This document shows, piece by piece, positions 34,233 through 43,651 of a DNA stretch of 62,565 bases. A model generated the notes under the pieces. It was not told the DNA's origin. It saw only the letters and a list, made by a program, of their open reading frames with translations, and searched no databases. The stretch is taken from positions 1 through 62,565 of the forward strand of contig JAUWZX010000001.1 in the NCBI GenBank assembly GCA_030615175.1, in the 5' to 3' direction. Numbering within the stretch: position 1 is the stretch's first letter; the number at the start of each line of letters is the position of its first letter. This DNA comes from Candidatus Parvarchaeota archaeon. GTDB taxonomy: Archaea > Nanobdellota > Nanobdellia > WJKC01. Both the position numbers and the translations under genes were made by a program.

Positions 34233-34276
34233 AACAATTTTTTTTTAAGAGTTATTATAATAAATAAGTGTTGCCC

Positions 34277-34312
34277 TTAAAAAAAATTAAAAATGAAGAA
34301 GAAAAAGTAAAA
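34277..34312 (-). terminator. T-tract terminator of the major pilin gene
   Basis: Minus-strand sequence after the pilin stop contains several T runs (TTTTACTTTTTCTTCTTC, then TTTTTAATTTTTTTT). This is a typical archaeal multi-T terminator, consistent with a strongly transcribed single pilin gene. Confidence 0.6.
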
Positions 34313-34315
34313 GTT

Positions 34316-34810
34316 TTATTCCCACTTACCGTTGCATGTTGCTGTGTCCGAATGTCCTGGGATTCCTCCAACAACATCATAAGTTATTGTCAATGTTGCC
34401 CCGCTGTACGCGTCTCCAACGCTTTGCCCGCTTAATGAACCACCAGTTGCATTTATTGTAGCTTGACCATTTGCTATTATCTCAACTTCCCCTGAACCGC
34501 AGCCTCCCTGAGTGCCGACTAAACCTGTTGGGGTTACTATAGTAGTTCCATCCCTCAATGTTAATGTAACAGCTGTTACGCAAACCTTGTCCTTGGCACT
34601 GCCTAATTGCGCAACAATTGGGTCTCCATCATTTGCAAATAAGTGGTCTACATATGAAAGCGCGCTGAATCCTAGACAACCTTTACCTGCCGCAAATATT
34701 TGCGGGCTGAAGAATCCCAGCGCAAATAATGCTGCTCCAACGATAACTATGGCCATTATTGCCCAGCCATAAGTCATTAAAAATTCCAGTGCTGCTTGAC
34801 CTCTTTTCAT
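34316..34810 (-). CDS. Type IV pilin (major pilin candidate)
   Basis: Archaeal type IV pilins carry a class III signal: a short basic leader, then a hydrophobic assembly helix. Here MKRGQAALEFLMTYGWAIMA fits, with predicted cleavage after GQA-x by the FlaK/PibD-type peptidase and a Glu at +5 relative to the cleavage (A-A-L-E-F). The C-terminal part is Gly/Thr/Ala-rich with four cysteines (two disulfides possible). At 164 residues it is compact. It has its own TATA box and T-tract terminator, separate from the assembly operon 49 nt upstream, which suggests high stoichiometry. Confidence 0.85.
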   Translation of the reverse strand: MKRGQAALEFLMTYGWAIMAIVIVGAALFALGFFSPQIFAAGKGCLGFSALSYVDHLFANDGDPIVAQLGSAKDKVCVTAVTLTLRDGTTIVTPTGLVGTQGGCGSGEVEIIANGQATINATGGSLSGQSVGDAYSGATLTITYDVVGGIPGHSDTATCNGKWE

Positions 34811-34840
34811 TTTGTATCAATATTATATTAATTCCTAAGG

Positions 34841-34850
34841 ATATAAAAAA
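34841..34850 (-). promoter_or_regulatory. TATA box of the pilin gene
   Basis: Minus-strand TTTTTTATAT lies about 31-40 nt before the pilin ATG, consistent with a transcript start a few bases upstream of the ATG. The gap between the assembly operon (ends 34859) and the pilin holds no other feature I can see. Confidence 0.55.
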
Positions 34851-34858
34851 GTATTCCT

Positions 34859-35848
34859 TTATATCGAAATTGTTGTAAAAATTGATTTTACAAGAAAACT
34901 TGCAAAATTAAAAACAATTATTCCTAAGATAAGCAGTATTGGAATGTACTTTATCCCTTTTTTCTCCTCTCCTTTCTCAATTAAACCTATTATTAATGAA
35001 CCAAAAAAACTTGTTATTGCAATTGACGCTAATGCAAAGTAAGTTAAGAACTCTGAAGAAACCTGGCCAGCACTTAACTGTAAAAAAGGCACTCCCGCCC
35101 CGGCGAGTTCAGGAACTTCAATAACTCCTACTTCTCCAATCATGTCAACCAAGAATATTGAAATAGCGAAAAGCATTGGAGCAACAACTCCTGCTGCAAT
35201 GAAAATGAATATAACATACATCATGACGTTTGCCCTTATCTCTGCTTTCACGAGTTCTGTATGCTTCAAGTCCTCTGCAATCCCCTGTAATAATGTTGCA
35301 AGCTCGCCTCCTGCTTTTGAACCTTCAATTATTAAGGAAAAAGTTCTTGACAGGACTTCTGAATTAACTCTTTGCTCCATATTCTTTAAGGCTCCTTCAA
35401 AGGATTTGCCTGACATTATTTCATTGCTTGTTATATCCATCTCATCCTTTAAAGGGCCGAATTCCTTTCTGGCAGAGACGAGCATGGCTTGGGATGGGAT
35501 TACTCCTGACTTTATGTTTGAAGCCATTAAGGTTAAGGCGCTTGGAAGCATTTGCTCAATAAACCTTACCCTCTTATCAACTACAAGAACCAATGAAACA
35601 TAAGAAACAATGTTTATTCCAATTAAAATAAAAACGGACAGTATGATTGCTAAGTAAAAATCTAAATTAAATAATATACCATCAATCAGTACTCCAATTG
35701 ATAAAAAAATTGAGAATAAAAAGAAGAATCCAACCCACTTCTCAGGGTTTACTTCTATGCCAGAACTCATTAATAATCTCTTAATATGCTTAATGTACTT
35801 CTTGGGCAGAAGCTCTGCCGCCCTCTCGTATGCTTTAAAACTCATCAT
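34859..35848 (-). CDS. Type IV pilus assembly membrane protein (T2SF, TadC/FlaJ-like)
   Basis: A 329-residue GspF/T2SF-domain protein of the archaeal pilus/archaellum assembly platform. The cytoplasmic four-helix bundle includes SALTLMASNIKSGVIPSQAML and GKSFEGALKNMEQRVNSEVLSRT, and is framed by hydrophobic helices at the N-terminus, at LVKAEIRANVMMYVIFIFIA and at the C-terminus. It pairs with the next T2SF protein (4-nt overlap), as TadB/TadC do. The pair interacts with the ATPase at 38447. Confidence 0.9.
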   Translation of the reverse strand: MMSFKAYERAAELLPKKYIKHIKRLLMSSGIEVNPEKWVGFFFLFSIFLSIGVLIDGILFNLDFYLAIILSVFILIGINIVSYVSLVLVVDKRVRFIEQMLPSALTLMASNIKSGVIPSQAMLVSARKEFGPLKDEMDITSNEIMSGKSFEGALKNMEQRVNSEVLSRTFSLIIEGSKAGGELATLLQGIAEDLKHTELVKAEIRANVMMYVIFIFIAAGVVAPMLFAISIFLVDMIGEVGVIEVPELAGAGVPFLQLSAGQVSSEFLTYFALASIAITSFFGSLIIGLIEKGEEKKGIKYIPILLILGIIVFNFASFLVKSIFTTISI

Positions 35849-36780
35849 CTTATCAATGAAGGCCTCCTTGTTTTTATGACCCCGATGAAGAAGAATTGGA
35901 ATAATGCTAATAAAACTAGGATTACGTAAAATATTTCCTGCGATATCTTAACTTTCAGAAATGATGAGAGAATGATTAAAAAAGTTATTCCAAGAGTTGG
36001 AATTATAACTGAAAGCATCATGTAAACAAGGGCTAATGGATTTAATTCAGCGCCGTAACTCTTTATTTCAACCATTTGCTCTCTTGAAAGGTTTTCAATA
36101 GAGGCTTCCAGTGTTCTTGAAATGTCAGCTCCTGTCTTCATGCTGCTAACCATTTGCCATATCGCCTCCCTGAAGTAGCCTGAACCGCTTCTTAAAGCCA
36201 TTTCCTCTAAAGCAGCGTCTATCGTCTTGCCTGCTTCAATTTCCTTAACAGCTTTTTTAAATTCTTCCGAAATCATGCCATAATTTGAACTTGAAATCCC
36301 AACCATAGAGTTATATAATGGAATGCCTGACTTTGACCTTATTAGTAATTCCCTTAGAGCATACAATAAGTCCTTTTCAACTTCCTTTTCCTTTTTTAAA
36401 GCAATGCTTTTCGGGTACGAGATTGCTATGAAGCACGTGAAGCCTGATAAACCAAATGAGCCGGCAGTTATAAAAGTTAAATTCATCAGGGTAAGCAGGT
36501 CCCCTATTATTAAGATAAAGAAAAATATTGTAAAGAACAGGAAGAAATTAACAAGCGTGTTTAAAATAATGACTGCAAGGTATTCATCATCCTCGTAAGG
36601 GAGGTCTGACTGCATCAAGTTTAATTTTAAGTCAGGGAGGAAGCATGAGAATATTCTTGCAACTCCATAAAACCTTTTCGCTAACTTCTTTGACGCTTTC
36701 AGTGGCAGCGTGGTGAATGGAATTTTCTTCTGGGAAGACTTTTTCCTGGCGCCCCAAGAACTCGTTCTTGCAGGCTTCAT
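35845..36780 (-). CDS. Type IV pilus assembly membrane protein (T2SF, TadB-like)
   Basis: A 311-residue T2SF-domain protein, the second half of a split assembly platform. It has a basic N-terminus (KPARTSSWGARKKSSQKK), hydrophobic helices at about 75-130, and a cytoplasmic bundle with SKSGIPLYNSMVGIS, IEAGKTIDAALEEMA and MKTGADISRTLEASIENLS. It ends in two C-terminal helices. It overlaps its neighbours on both sides by 4 nt, in the order ATPase, TadB-like, TadC-like, which is the usual archaeal layout. Confidence 0.9.
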   Translation of the reverse strand: MKPARTSSWGARKKSSQKKIPFTTLPLKASKKLAKRFYGVARIFSCFLPDLKLNLMQSDLPYEDDEYLAVIILNTLVNFFLFFTIFFFILIIGDLLTLMNLTFITAGSFGLSGFTCFIAISYPKSIALKKEKEVEKDLLYALRELLIRSKSGIPLYNSMVGISSSNYGMISEEFKKAVKEIEAGKTIDAALEEMALRSGSGYFREAIWQMVSSMKTGADISRTLEASIENLSREQMVEIKSYGAELNPLALVYMMLSVIIPTLGITFLIILSSFLKVKISQEIFYVILVLLALFQFFFIGVIKTRRPSLIR

Positions 36781-38447
36781 TCTTCTAACTCCTTTACTAA
36801 GTCCCCGAGAAGCGCTTTTGGTTTTTCCTTTTCATTCACAACTTTTAAGACAAACTTCGGGTCAGAGTAATAACTGCTTATGACTTTTCCAACAGTGTTA
36901 ACCGTGTTTATTTTATTCTCGCACACCCATTCAAGGATTTTTTCTTTCTCAGCTAAGTCCTTTAACACTTCATTCCTTGACATGCCTGCATGCATTAATA
37001 AATCATTAATTAATCTTACACTCTTGCCTATTTTTTCAATTTTATCTGATCTTGGATTCCACCTGTACAAGATATTTGCTCTTAATTTTTCATTATCTGA
37101 TTTTGGATGGATGACTTCAGCAACTTCGAAAACTCTTCTAATCCCAAGCCTTCTGTGCCTAAATAAGACAATTATTAATGGCAAGGCTTCAATCATTGTT
37201 GCTGGTAAATTAATTGGCGGGGTTATCATTCTCTTTATTGTCTGGTCTGCCGTGTCCGCGTGCAGCGTGGCGTAAACAGAGTGCCCTGTATGAAGTGCTT
37301 CAAATAATACTTCTGCTTCTCTTTGCCTTCTAATCTCGCCAACTATTAACCTGTCAGGCCTCATTCTTAAAGAGTTCACTAATAAGTCAAGCATTGAAAT
37401 CTCTCCCTCACCTTCAGGGTTCGGGGCGCGGGTTACCATTGGAATCCAGTGCTGGAAGTCCGCGAGCATTATCTCCCGCGTATCCTCTATTGATATTATC
37501 CTATGATTTGACGGGATGAATGGCAGGCAACAGCCAAGCATTGAAGTCTTGCCTGATGCAGTGCCGCCTGAAAATAATGTGCTGATTTCATACTGGAATG
37601 ACAGCCACAGCAACGCAACTATTTCTGGGTTAAATGTCTTGTTAAAGATGAAGTCCGTGATTGTCCAGGGCTTTCTTCTGAATTTTCTTATGGTTATCGT
37701 GTTCCCTTTTGTTGATATTGGGAATAGTGTTGCATTCACCCTGTCTCCTGTTATTAAGTGAGCATCCATTAGCGGGTTTAAGTTCGTGATTGTTCTACCA
37801 ACTTTTCTTCCTATAAATCTTGAGTAATGGTATATTTGCGTTTCATCGTCAAGAACAACGTTTGTTTTTAACCAGCCATGCTTTTTATGGTAAACCCATA
37901 CTGGTTCTAACACATTATTAATCACGACTTCTTCCAAGTTATCATCGCCGAGTAATATTTCAATTGTGCCAATGCCAATTACTTCATGAAGCAGGAATCC
38001 TGTTAGAATATCTGCTTTACCTTCACTTACGCGTGGCAGTTCAGTTTTCAGTAATTCCTTTATTTTCTTGGCAAACTTCTTCTTTAATAGTATTTCTGAT
38101 TTTATGTCAAGCGCTTCAGTTGGCTTTATCACTATCTCGCGCGCGAGTTCTTTTTTTATTGATTCAAGAACTGCTTTTGTTCCTGGCTCTACTTTAGGCA
38201 GTTTTACAGCGTATATGTAAACAAATTCTTTAGGATCCGAAATTATGCTTACTCTTGCAGGGATTTTGTCTACCATTATTCCGTATGTTTCAATTACGCG
38301 TTTAATTCTGTCAAAGCGCGCAGGAAGGGTTCTGATTCTTGCAGGTTTTCGTTTTGGTGCCTTAAGAGATTTGCTCTTAGCGCCAAGACCGCGTTTTGCT
38401 GGTTTCCGTTTTGGTGCTTTGAGAGTTTTACTCTTATTTCTCTTCAT
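36777..38447 (-). CDS. Type II/IV secretion ATPase (pilus assembly, TadA/FlaI-like)
   Basis: The hexameric motor that powers pilus assembly. After an N-terminal domain (about 100-260) comes the RecA core with Walker A GGTASGKTS at residues 294-302. The Asp box is IISIEDTREIML, Walker B RPDRLIVGEIRR, and the His box FEALHTGHSVYATLHAD. The first 43 residues are an unusual Lys/Arg-rich tail with the repeat SKxLKAPKRKPA, encoded by a 57-nt tandem repeat. It overlaps the small wHTH gene upstream by 14 nt. Confidence 0.95.
   Translation of the reverse strand: MKRNKSKTLKAPKRKPAKRGLGAKSKSLKAPKRKPARIRTLPARFDRIKRVIETYGIMVDKIPARVSIISDPKEFVYIYAVKLPKVEPGTKAVLESIKKELAREIVIKPTEALDIKSEILLKKKFAKKIKELLKTELPRVSEGKADILTGFLLHEVIGIGTIEILLGDDNLEEVVINNVLEPVWVYHKKHGWLKTNVVLDDETQIYHYSRFIGRKVGRTITNLNPLMDAHLITGDRVNATLFPISTKGNTITIRKFRRKPWTITDFIFNKTFNPEIVALLWLSFQYEISTLFSGGTASGKTSMLGCCLPFIPSNHRIISIEDTREIMLADFQHWIPMVTRAPNPEGEGEISMLDLLVNSLRMRPDRLIVGEIRRQREAEVLFEALHTGHSVYATLHADTADQTIKRMITPPINLPATMIEALPLIIVLFRHRRLGIRRVFEVAEVIHPKSDNEKLRANILYRWNPRSDKIEKIGKSVRLINDLLMHAGMSRNEVLKDLAEKEKILEWVCENKINTVNTVGKVISSYYSDPKFVLKVVNEKEKPKALLGDLVKELEE
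38341..38436 (-). repeat. 57-nt tandem repeat encoding the ATPase basic tail
   Basis: Bases 38341-38379 recur at 38398-38436 with a few differences, giving a 57-nt period (19 codons) and the protein repeat SK-x-LKAPKRKPA. The reading frame is kept, so the repeat adds a highly basic arm to the ATPase. Confidence 0.75.
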
Positions 38448-38823
38448 GCAGTCTCCTCAAATATGGTTTTTTAAACGGGTTTTCAGGATAAACTAACTCA
38501 ACCAATCCCTGTTCTTCAAGCAGTCTGCCCCAGTCCTCAATTTTTTCCGATTCTTGTTTTAGTTTCCTGGCAATTTCATCAATAGAAACCTCTTTCCTAG
38601 TACCAACTATCTCCAGTAATTCATCAATCTGCGTTGTTAGTTTTTCTGCCGGCTTTGGACTTTTTTTAATAATCTTCCCCAGCTTCGCTCCCTTCTTCCT
38701 AATTATTTTCTTCAGCTTCGCGCGTCTCGTAAGACTGGGTTTTTTTTCAGGTTTCTTCTTCCTTCTTAAAAGAATATTAAAAGCATTAATTATTTTACAA
38801 AAAAAAACATTCCTCTTCTTCAT
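38434..38823 (-). CDS. Small basic protein with winged-helix domain, first gene of the pilus motor operon
   Basis: A 129-residue protein with a very basic N-terminal half (RRKKKPEKKPSLTRRAKLKKIIRKK...) and a C-terminal domain (VSIDEIARKLKQESEKIEDWGRLLEEQGLVELVYP) that looks like a winged helix (helix-turn-helix, then a wing). The basic arm resembles the repeat in the ATPase tail. It overlaps the ATPase by 14 nt. It might bind DNA, RNA or the motor; I cannot tell. Similar small proteins before pilus ATPases are seen in DPANN genomes by my recollection, but I cannot verify it. Confidence 0.6.
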   Translation of the reverse strand: MKKRNVFFCKIINAFNILLRRKKKPEKKPSLTRRAKLKKIIRKKGAKLGKIIKKSPKPAEKLTTQIDELLEIVGTRKEVSIDEIARKLKQESEKIEDWGRLLEEQGLVELVYPENPFKKPYLRRLHEEK

Positions 38824-38891
38824 ATATTAATTATATAATAATCCATTCTTTAATACACTTACGAACATGAAATTGTTCTTGCTTGTAATAC

Positions 38892-40115
38892 CTAAATTAA
38901 CTCGCTAACACCGTAAGGCGTGGCGTTCTCTGCATCAATCCTGAACCATGACTGCTTCACGCCGCGCGCGCTGGCGCCGGCATCATCTACTGCATTAAAA
39001 TACAGGTAATCAACAAGCGACTCGCCAGACTTGATTGGAATGTCATTAGCGTAAAGCTCTTCAAGATTAACAACTGACTCCAATCCACTGCCATCCTCAT
39101 TAAATAATTTGCCCTCAAGTCTTTCAAGGAAGCTGGGACCATTAACAGACTCGAGATAATACCCTTTATCAATTAATTCCTCCAAGTTCTCAAGACTCCA
39201 TGCCTTAACTGTCGCGTTATCAATATAGAGTTTCTCATCATCACCAATAATTAAGAGAGCATTACTAACACCAACCAGGAAAGGCATGCCCGCGCTTGGA
39301 GTCAAATCCTCCTCGCCAATAACGCCGGCAAACCCAATCAAAGTAATGGAAGGAACGGCGCTCGCATTATCAGTAACCAAAACTTTCTCATCCTTGTCCT
39401 GAACTGACTCAATGAATGATGAATTACTTGACTCGGATAAAACAGCCCTGCCAATAACAGTACTATTAACTTGCAGGCCGGGAAATGAATAAGTTAAGTT
39501 AGGATGCGGATTCTTAATAAAAATCCTCCTAACCCGTCCATAAGTGTTTAACAGGAAAACAGGATCTTCAAAATCCTCAACAGACATGCTAATATTTTTC
39601 ACAACAATCTTGTCAATCCTCATATCCTGACCCATAACACTAACATTCAAGACGTAGCCAATCCCTATCCTTACATTAAAACTGTCAAGCATGCTGACAT
39701 TAAAAGAAATAAAATTAAAACTCGTATTAAAACCAATATTTCCTCCCTTATAAACCACTTCATCCCTCCAGTGCGTTAAAGTATTCTCCTGCATTAAGTA
39801 CTCTTCCTCACCGTAAAGAGTTCCATTAAAAACTGCCTCCTCAATTCTTAGTTTTGAATCATCCAAGTAATCATTATTTGATATAACATAATTAACACAG
39901 GAAATTAAAGCCCTCTTAGAAGTAATGCTTAATGCCTTTAAAATGTCCCTCTCAAGCGAAGCAGAATACTTCTGCATCTGGTCTGAAAGCACTTTCTTTA
40001 ATGAGACAGTATCAAGACTTGACAAATAATTAGCCCTTGCAGAAATCATTAAGAAAATGGCTGACATCATTATTAATGAAATTGTTGAAAAAAGAATGCC
40101 CTTCCTCAAATCCAC
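38892..40115 (-). CDS. Pilus-locus membrane-anchored extracellular protein
   Basis: A 407-residue protein starting MDLRKGILFSTISLIMMSAIF: a short basic leader and single hydrophobic helix like a class III signal, then a long extracellular domain of beta type rich in N-x-S/T. A helical stalk (about 30-65, SLKKVLSDQMQKYSASLERDI) follows the anchor, as in pilin-like minor components. The GTG start overlaps the vWA gene by 10 nt, so it is coupled to it. No known domain. Confidence 0.65.
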   Translation of the reverse strand: MDLRKGILFSTISLIMMSAIFLMISARANYLSSLDTVSLKKVLSDQMQKYSASLERDILKALSITSKRALISCVNYVISNNDYLDDSKLRIEEAVFNGTLYGEEEYLMQENTLTHWRDEVVYKGGNIGFNTSFNFISFNVSMLDSFNVRIGIGYVLNVSVMGQDMRIDKIVVKNISMSVEDFEDPVFLLNTYGRVRRIFIKNPHPNLTYSFPGLQVNSTVIGRAVLSESSNSSFIESVQDKDEKVLVTDNASAVPSITLIGFAGVIGEEDLTPSAGMPFLVGVSNALLIIGDDEKLYIDNATVKAWSLENLEELIDKGYYLESVNGPSFLERLEGKLFNEDGSGLESVVNLEELYANDIPIKSGESLVDYLYFNAVDDAGASARGVKQSWFRIDAENATPYGVSELI

Positions 40116-42826
40116 ACCACCATTTTAAAATCAGTAGGACCCCACAGCCATGAAACTTCAGGCACAGACGTTCCCTGCACTTCAATCTCTGATACTACAA
40201 TATCAATAGGATTGCCCTGCTCACCATCATCATCCCCTGCATCATTAATGAAGTTTAATTTATCAAGCAACCTTAAAAACGCATCATCCAAGGCGTCAAC
40301 GCCGGGGTCGAACTCGTCATCAGTATTATTACCAATTAAGACTTGAACAGAACCGTCAGCAACTCCATCCTGGTTAGAATCATACCACACAGTCTTATTA
40401 GAGCCAAGGGACTTGGAGAATACTTCACCATAAGGCACGAAGACATTAAGACTTGTTTCAAAAATAACCTTGCAATCAGGACTCCCTCCAGTCGTGTACG
40501 TTTCATTAATCCCCGTGTCAATGAGTACAGAATTACTACCAGGCGCTAAGAGTTCTGGAGGAATTTGAATCACATAAGGGTCTCCTAACCCCCTGTAATC
40601 AGCATCGTAATCCCATAACTTAAAAACAGGCACTAACTCCCCGGTCTTATTAAAATATAACCTGTCAGTCCAGTAATTAGAAGAATAAGAAATTACTCTG
40701 GCACTTATTGGACTTGAATTTTCAGGAATTAAAAAATAACCCTGTTTCGGGGACTCCACAACGCCTCCAAACCTAGGACCTTCCAATTTTACAGTAATTT
40801 CACCATACTCTGGAGTGAATGCTGTGCGCGTATAATTAATCTTAACATAAGAGTCAGGGTAGAGTATGTTATCCAACCCAACATCCCCCTCTGCCTCTAT
40901 TGTCTGCCCTACATAACTCATATTAGTTATATTCATTCCAATTATTTGATAAAGTGAAGTAAGTTCTGTTAAGTTCGTGACCTCGTAAGCAAGCCCGCCA
41001 CCGCACTCAGCTATCTCCCATAAAGTATCCATATCAGCATCAGCGCCGAACCCGACAGTATAAACAGTAATATTATATAATTCATGAGCATCGCAGGCTG
41101 CTTGTATTGCATCCGTCTTAGCCTTCTTACGATTAAGGTGCCCGTTACACCTGTAATTAGCCTCCCCATCACTCATCACAAGCATTGACCTATGCCTGGT
41201 TTCATTACTTAAAATTAATATATTCGTGGCACTGACAATACCGCAGCATATGCAGGTGCCGCCGCCCAAATCATAAGAATTAATTTCATAATACAAAGAA
41301 GCAGAATCATTGCTTAAATCATGCGTGCTGGCTGTTGTCTCATTATAAGCAACTAGTCCAACCATGTTCCCAGTCGCGTTCAGGACAACATCAATAAACT
41401 CTTTTCCAGCATCCTTTGCAATGTCAAGCTTGGTGTTATTGCAGCAGCAGTCATGATTTCTCGCTGTCTTGGGCCAGCAACTGCCGCACTCAGTGCCACT
41501 GCAAGTCTCGGACTCGCATGTCTTTGAAAAAGGGCAAATCCAATCCTCCTCCTGAAAACCCCAGGAGCAGCAGTCATAACTGCACGCGCAGGTGCAGTCA
41601 GCGCAGTCCTTCATGCTCCCTGAAATGTCTGTTACTAAAATAGAGTCAGCAGTGCCACCAAAACCAGTAAGGAAATAAGAAATATTCTCAGACATGAACC
41701 TCAATGGAATTGTTTTATTGCTTATTTCCGCATAATTCAAACCCTTAAGTTGGATGTACGCGTCGTCAAGAATGACATTAGTCTCGCCCTCTGAAGGCGT
41801 GCTGTAAATTGTTGTGTTGCCAAGCGTTAATGAAACAGTGAAATTACTATTATAATGAAGGTAGACTTCCATTGAATTAACGCTTCCAGGAGCGTAAAAA
41901 GAAGAGTATAAATTAATAACTCCTTTAATTCCAGGGAACCAGTAAGTCTCTGTTAAGTTCTCTTCAGTGCCAGTGACGAGCAGTTCAGATATGTTATAAT
42001 CAACTTTAATGTAACCGCCACTGATGTAAGCCCTGCTTTGATTAAGGAACTCCATATTAATAACGTTCAAGCCCGGCTTAAAGTATGAACTACTAATCTC
42101 CCAATAATCAGCAGACATGTTAGTCTCTGTTTTCTGGTACGTGCCTGAATAATTCCCATTAACGTATAATTTAAAACCACTTCCAATCTCTGCTTCCATG
42201 CTGGAACTTAACACGCCATCCAGGTTAGGAGGCAGGAACAAGTACTTAGATATATTCCCCTCCCCAACATAACCCCCGAAATAAGCATACTCTGAATCAG
42301 TTCTCCATCCCTTTGACAGTGATGCTCTTGAAACATAACCTTTCACCGTCTTATTCAAGGCATAACCAGAAATCAGGGTTTTACTCACAACCATTGTTCT
42401 TAAAAAAGTCTTATTACTCCCTGCCAGAACTGCCTGCTCTGTTCCATTGCCAATAATTAATTCATACCCAACACTGTCAGGCAAGTAATAATCAACTACT
42501 TCCTTAGTAATATTCTCAGCAATAACTGTCTCATTTATGAGGTAGAAGTAACCAATTAAATCAATAATCGTCTTATCTAAATCATCCTCCTTAATAACGC
42601 CTTCATTAAGGTAATAATTAATTGATGACAAATTCCGTGATTCACTGACAGTCATGTATTCAAGCACTGCCAGCACGTCATAAGATAATATATTAAGTTC
42701 ATTATACTCTGTTGAAGGCGTATTCAAAGAATAAGTCAGCAAACTCAAAAGCCATATCCCAATTAATAAGAATCCAATGGATAACATGGCATCCACACTG
42801 AAAAAAGCTCCTTTCCTTACTCCCAT
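40106..42826 (-). CDS. Large von Willebrand factor A protein with pilin-like anchor
   Basis: A 906-residue protein with MGVRKGAFFSVDAMLSIGFL, a pilin-like anchor, an extracellular beta-rich region (about 150-390), and a vWA domain from about 395. The MIDAS DISGS is at residues 400-404, with MLVMSDGEAN and VYTVGFGADADMDTLWEIA as later vWA motifs. Between the MIDAS and the first helix (NTKLDIAKDAGKEF) is a loop of about 55 residues with 14 cysteines. After the vWA domain another beta-rich region runs to the C-terminus. Such vWA proteins act as pilus-tip adhesins in bacteria (PilY1-like), which fits this locus. Confidence 0.8.
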   Translation of the reverse strand: MGVRKGAFFSVDAMLSIGFLLIGIWLLSLLTYSLNTPSTEYNELNILSYDVLAVLEYMTVSESRNLSSINYYLNEGVIKEDDLDKTIIDLIGYFYLINETVIAENITKEVVDYYLPDSVGYELIIGNGTEQAVLAGSNKTFLRTMVVSKTLISGYALNKTVKGYVSRASLSKGWRTDSEYAYFGGYVGEGNISKYLFLPPNLDGVLSSSMEAEIGSGFKLYVNGNYSGTYQKTETNMSADYWEISSSYFKPGLNVINMEFLNQSRAYISGGYIKVDYNISELLVTGTEENLTETYWFPGIKGVINLYSSFYAPGSVNSMEVYLHYNSNFTVSLTLGNTTIYSTPSEGETNVILDDAYIQLKGLNYAEISNKTIPLRFMSENISYFLTGFGGTADSILVTDISGSMKDCADCTCACSYDCCSWGFQEEDWICPFSKTCESETCSGTECGSCWPKTARNHDCCCNNTKLDIAKDAGKEFIDVVLNATGNMVGLVAYNETTASTHDLSNDSASLYYEINSYDLGGGTCICCGIVSATNILILSNETRHRSMLVMSDGEANYRCNGHLNRKKAKTDAIQAACDAHELYNITVYTVGFGADADMDTLWEIAECGGGLAYEVTNLTELTSLYQIIGMNITNMSYVGQTIEAEGDVGLDNILYPDSYVKINYTRTAFTPEYGEITVKLEGPRFGGVVESPKQGYFLIPENSSPISARVISYSSNYWTDRLYFNKTGELVPVFKLWDYDADYRGLGDPYVIQIPPELLAPGSNSVLIDTGINETYTTGGSPDCKVIFETSLNVFVPYGEVFSKSLGSNKTVWYDSNQDGVADGSVQVLIGNNTDDEFDPGVDALDDAFLRLLDKLNFINDAGDDDGEQGNPIDIVVSEIEVQGTSVPEVSWLWGPTDFKMVVWI

Positions 42827-43260
42827 AAAATCACTGTTAGCATAACAGGCTTCCCGTCCAATAAGACAAACCTTTTAACAGGCATTACCTTGCCTGAATT
42901 TGAATAATTACCGCACTTAGTATCTGAAAACAAGACAATCTCATCTAAGTCCCTGACTTCAAGATAAAAATTATAATTAATGTCAAAAAATTCCTTAAAC
43001 TCTAAGCAGCTAATACTGCTTAACTGATTTAACTTCTCCTGAGATATCCTGTTATTGCTGACTGCCAAGCCAAGACCTTCCTGACTCTTAATTAGTAAGT
43101 CAGATAAGAGAACAACTGTCTCTCTCATATCCATTACTATCTCTGTTTCCTGGAACTGGTTGCTCGAGTAATTCCACAAAAAAGAAGTCAGTATTAAAAG
43201 AGGCGTGAAAATCATAAGACTTATCATGAAGTCAATTGAAAACATCTGCGCTTTACTCAA
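42817..43260 (-). CDS. Pilin-like minor component
   Basis: A 147-residue protein beginning MSKAQMFSIDFMISLMIFTP, a class III-like leader with a hydrophobic assembly helix, then a helical spine and a C-terminal beta domain with two cysteines (SSISCLEF, DTKCGNY). The start is TTG, at the 8-nt overlap with the previous gene. It overlaps the vWA gene by 10 nt. Probably a minor pilin or priming subunit. Confidence 0.7.
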   Translation of the reverse strand: MSKAQMFSIDFMISLMIFTPLLILTSFLWNYSSNQFQETEIVMDMRETVVLLSDLLIKSQEGLGLAVSNNRISQEKLNQLSSISCLEFKEFFDINYNFYLEVRDLDEIVLFSDTKCGNYSNSGKVMPVKRFVLLDGKPVMLTVILWE

Positions 43261-43651
43261 TCCTTATCACCCCATTAATATTCCTGATTATATTAGCTCC
43301 TTTTTTAAAAGAGCCAGTAATATCTTCAGTGAATAACGGTGCTTCATAAACACTCCCCTCCTGCTCTGCCTGAACACTTCCATTCTGGATTGTTAAATTA
43401 TAATCCCTATTATTAACGTAATGAGGAACTGAAAGCTTAATGGAGTACCCGTCACCTTCCAGGCAGGCAATATTAATAATGCTTGACACTTCTTTTGCAA
43501 CCTTTTTAATCTCTAAAAAGGAATTATGCGCTTCTATATCACTCCTGTGGCTTACCATTAGTACTGAGAAAACACCGAATACAAGCAAGGCAAAACTAAG
43601 CACGCCCATGAATTCAATAGATGCCTGTGACTTACGGCAAGATGTCAACAT
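43253..43651 (-). CDS. Pilin-like minor component
   Basis: A 132-residue protein, MLTSCRKSQASIEFMGVLSF: basic leader, then S-Q-A before the hydrophobic helix with Glu at +5 (A-S-I-E-F), which is a good class III cleavage context. The rest is a short helical and beta segment. It overlaps its neighbours by 8 and 20 nt. The extra residues before the leader (MLTSC) make the start slightly uncertain. Confidence 0.7.
   Translation of the reverse strand: MLTSCRKSQASIEFMGVLSFALLVFGVFSVLMVSHRSDIEAHNSFLEIKKVAKEVSSIINIACLEGDGYSIKLSVPHYVNNRDYNLTIQNGSVQAEQEGSVYEAPLFTEDITGSFKKGANIIRNINGVIRIE

Noticed and set aside
38245-38496. Plus-strand ORF of 83 codons over the ATPase start.
   Set aside because: It is the antisense shadow of the basic repeat arm; the minus-strand ATPase explains it.
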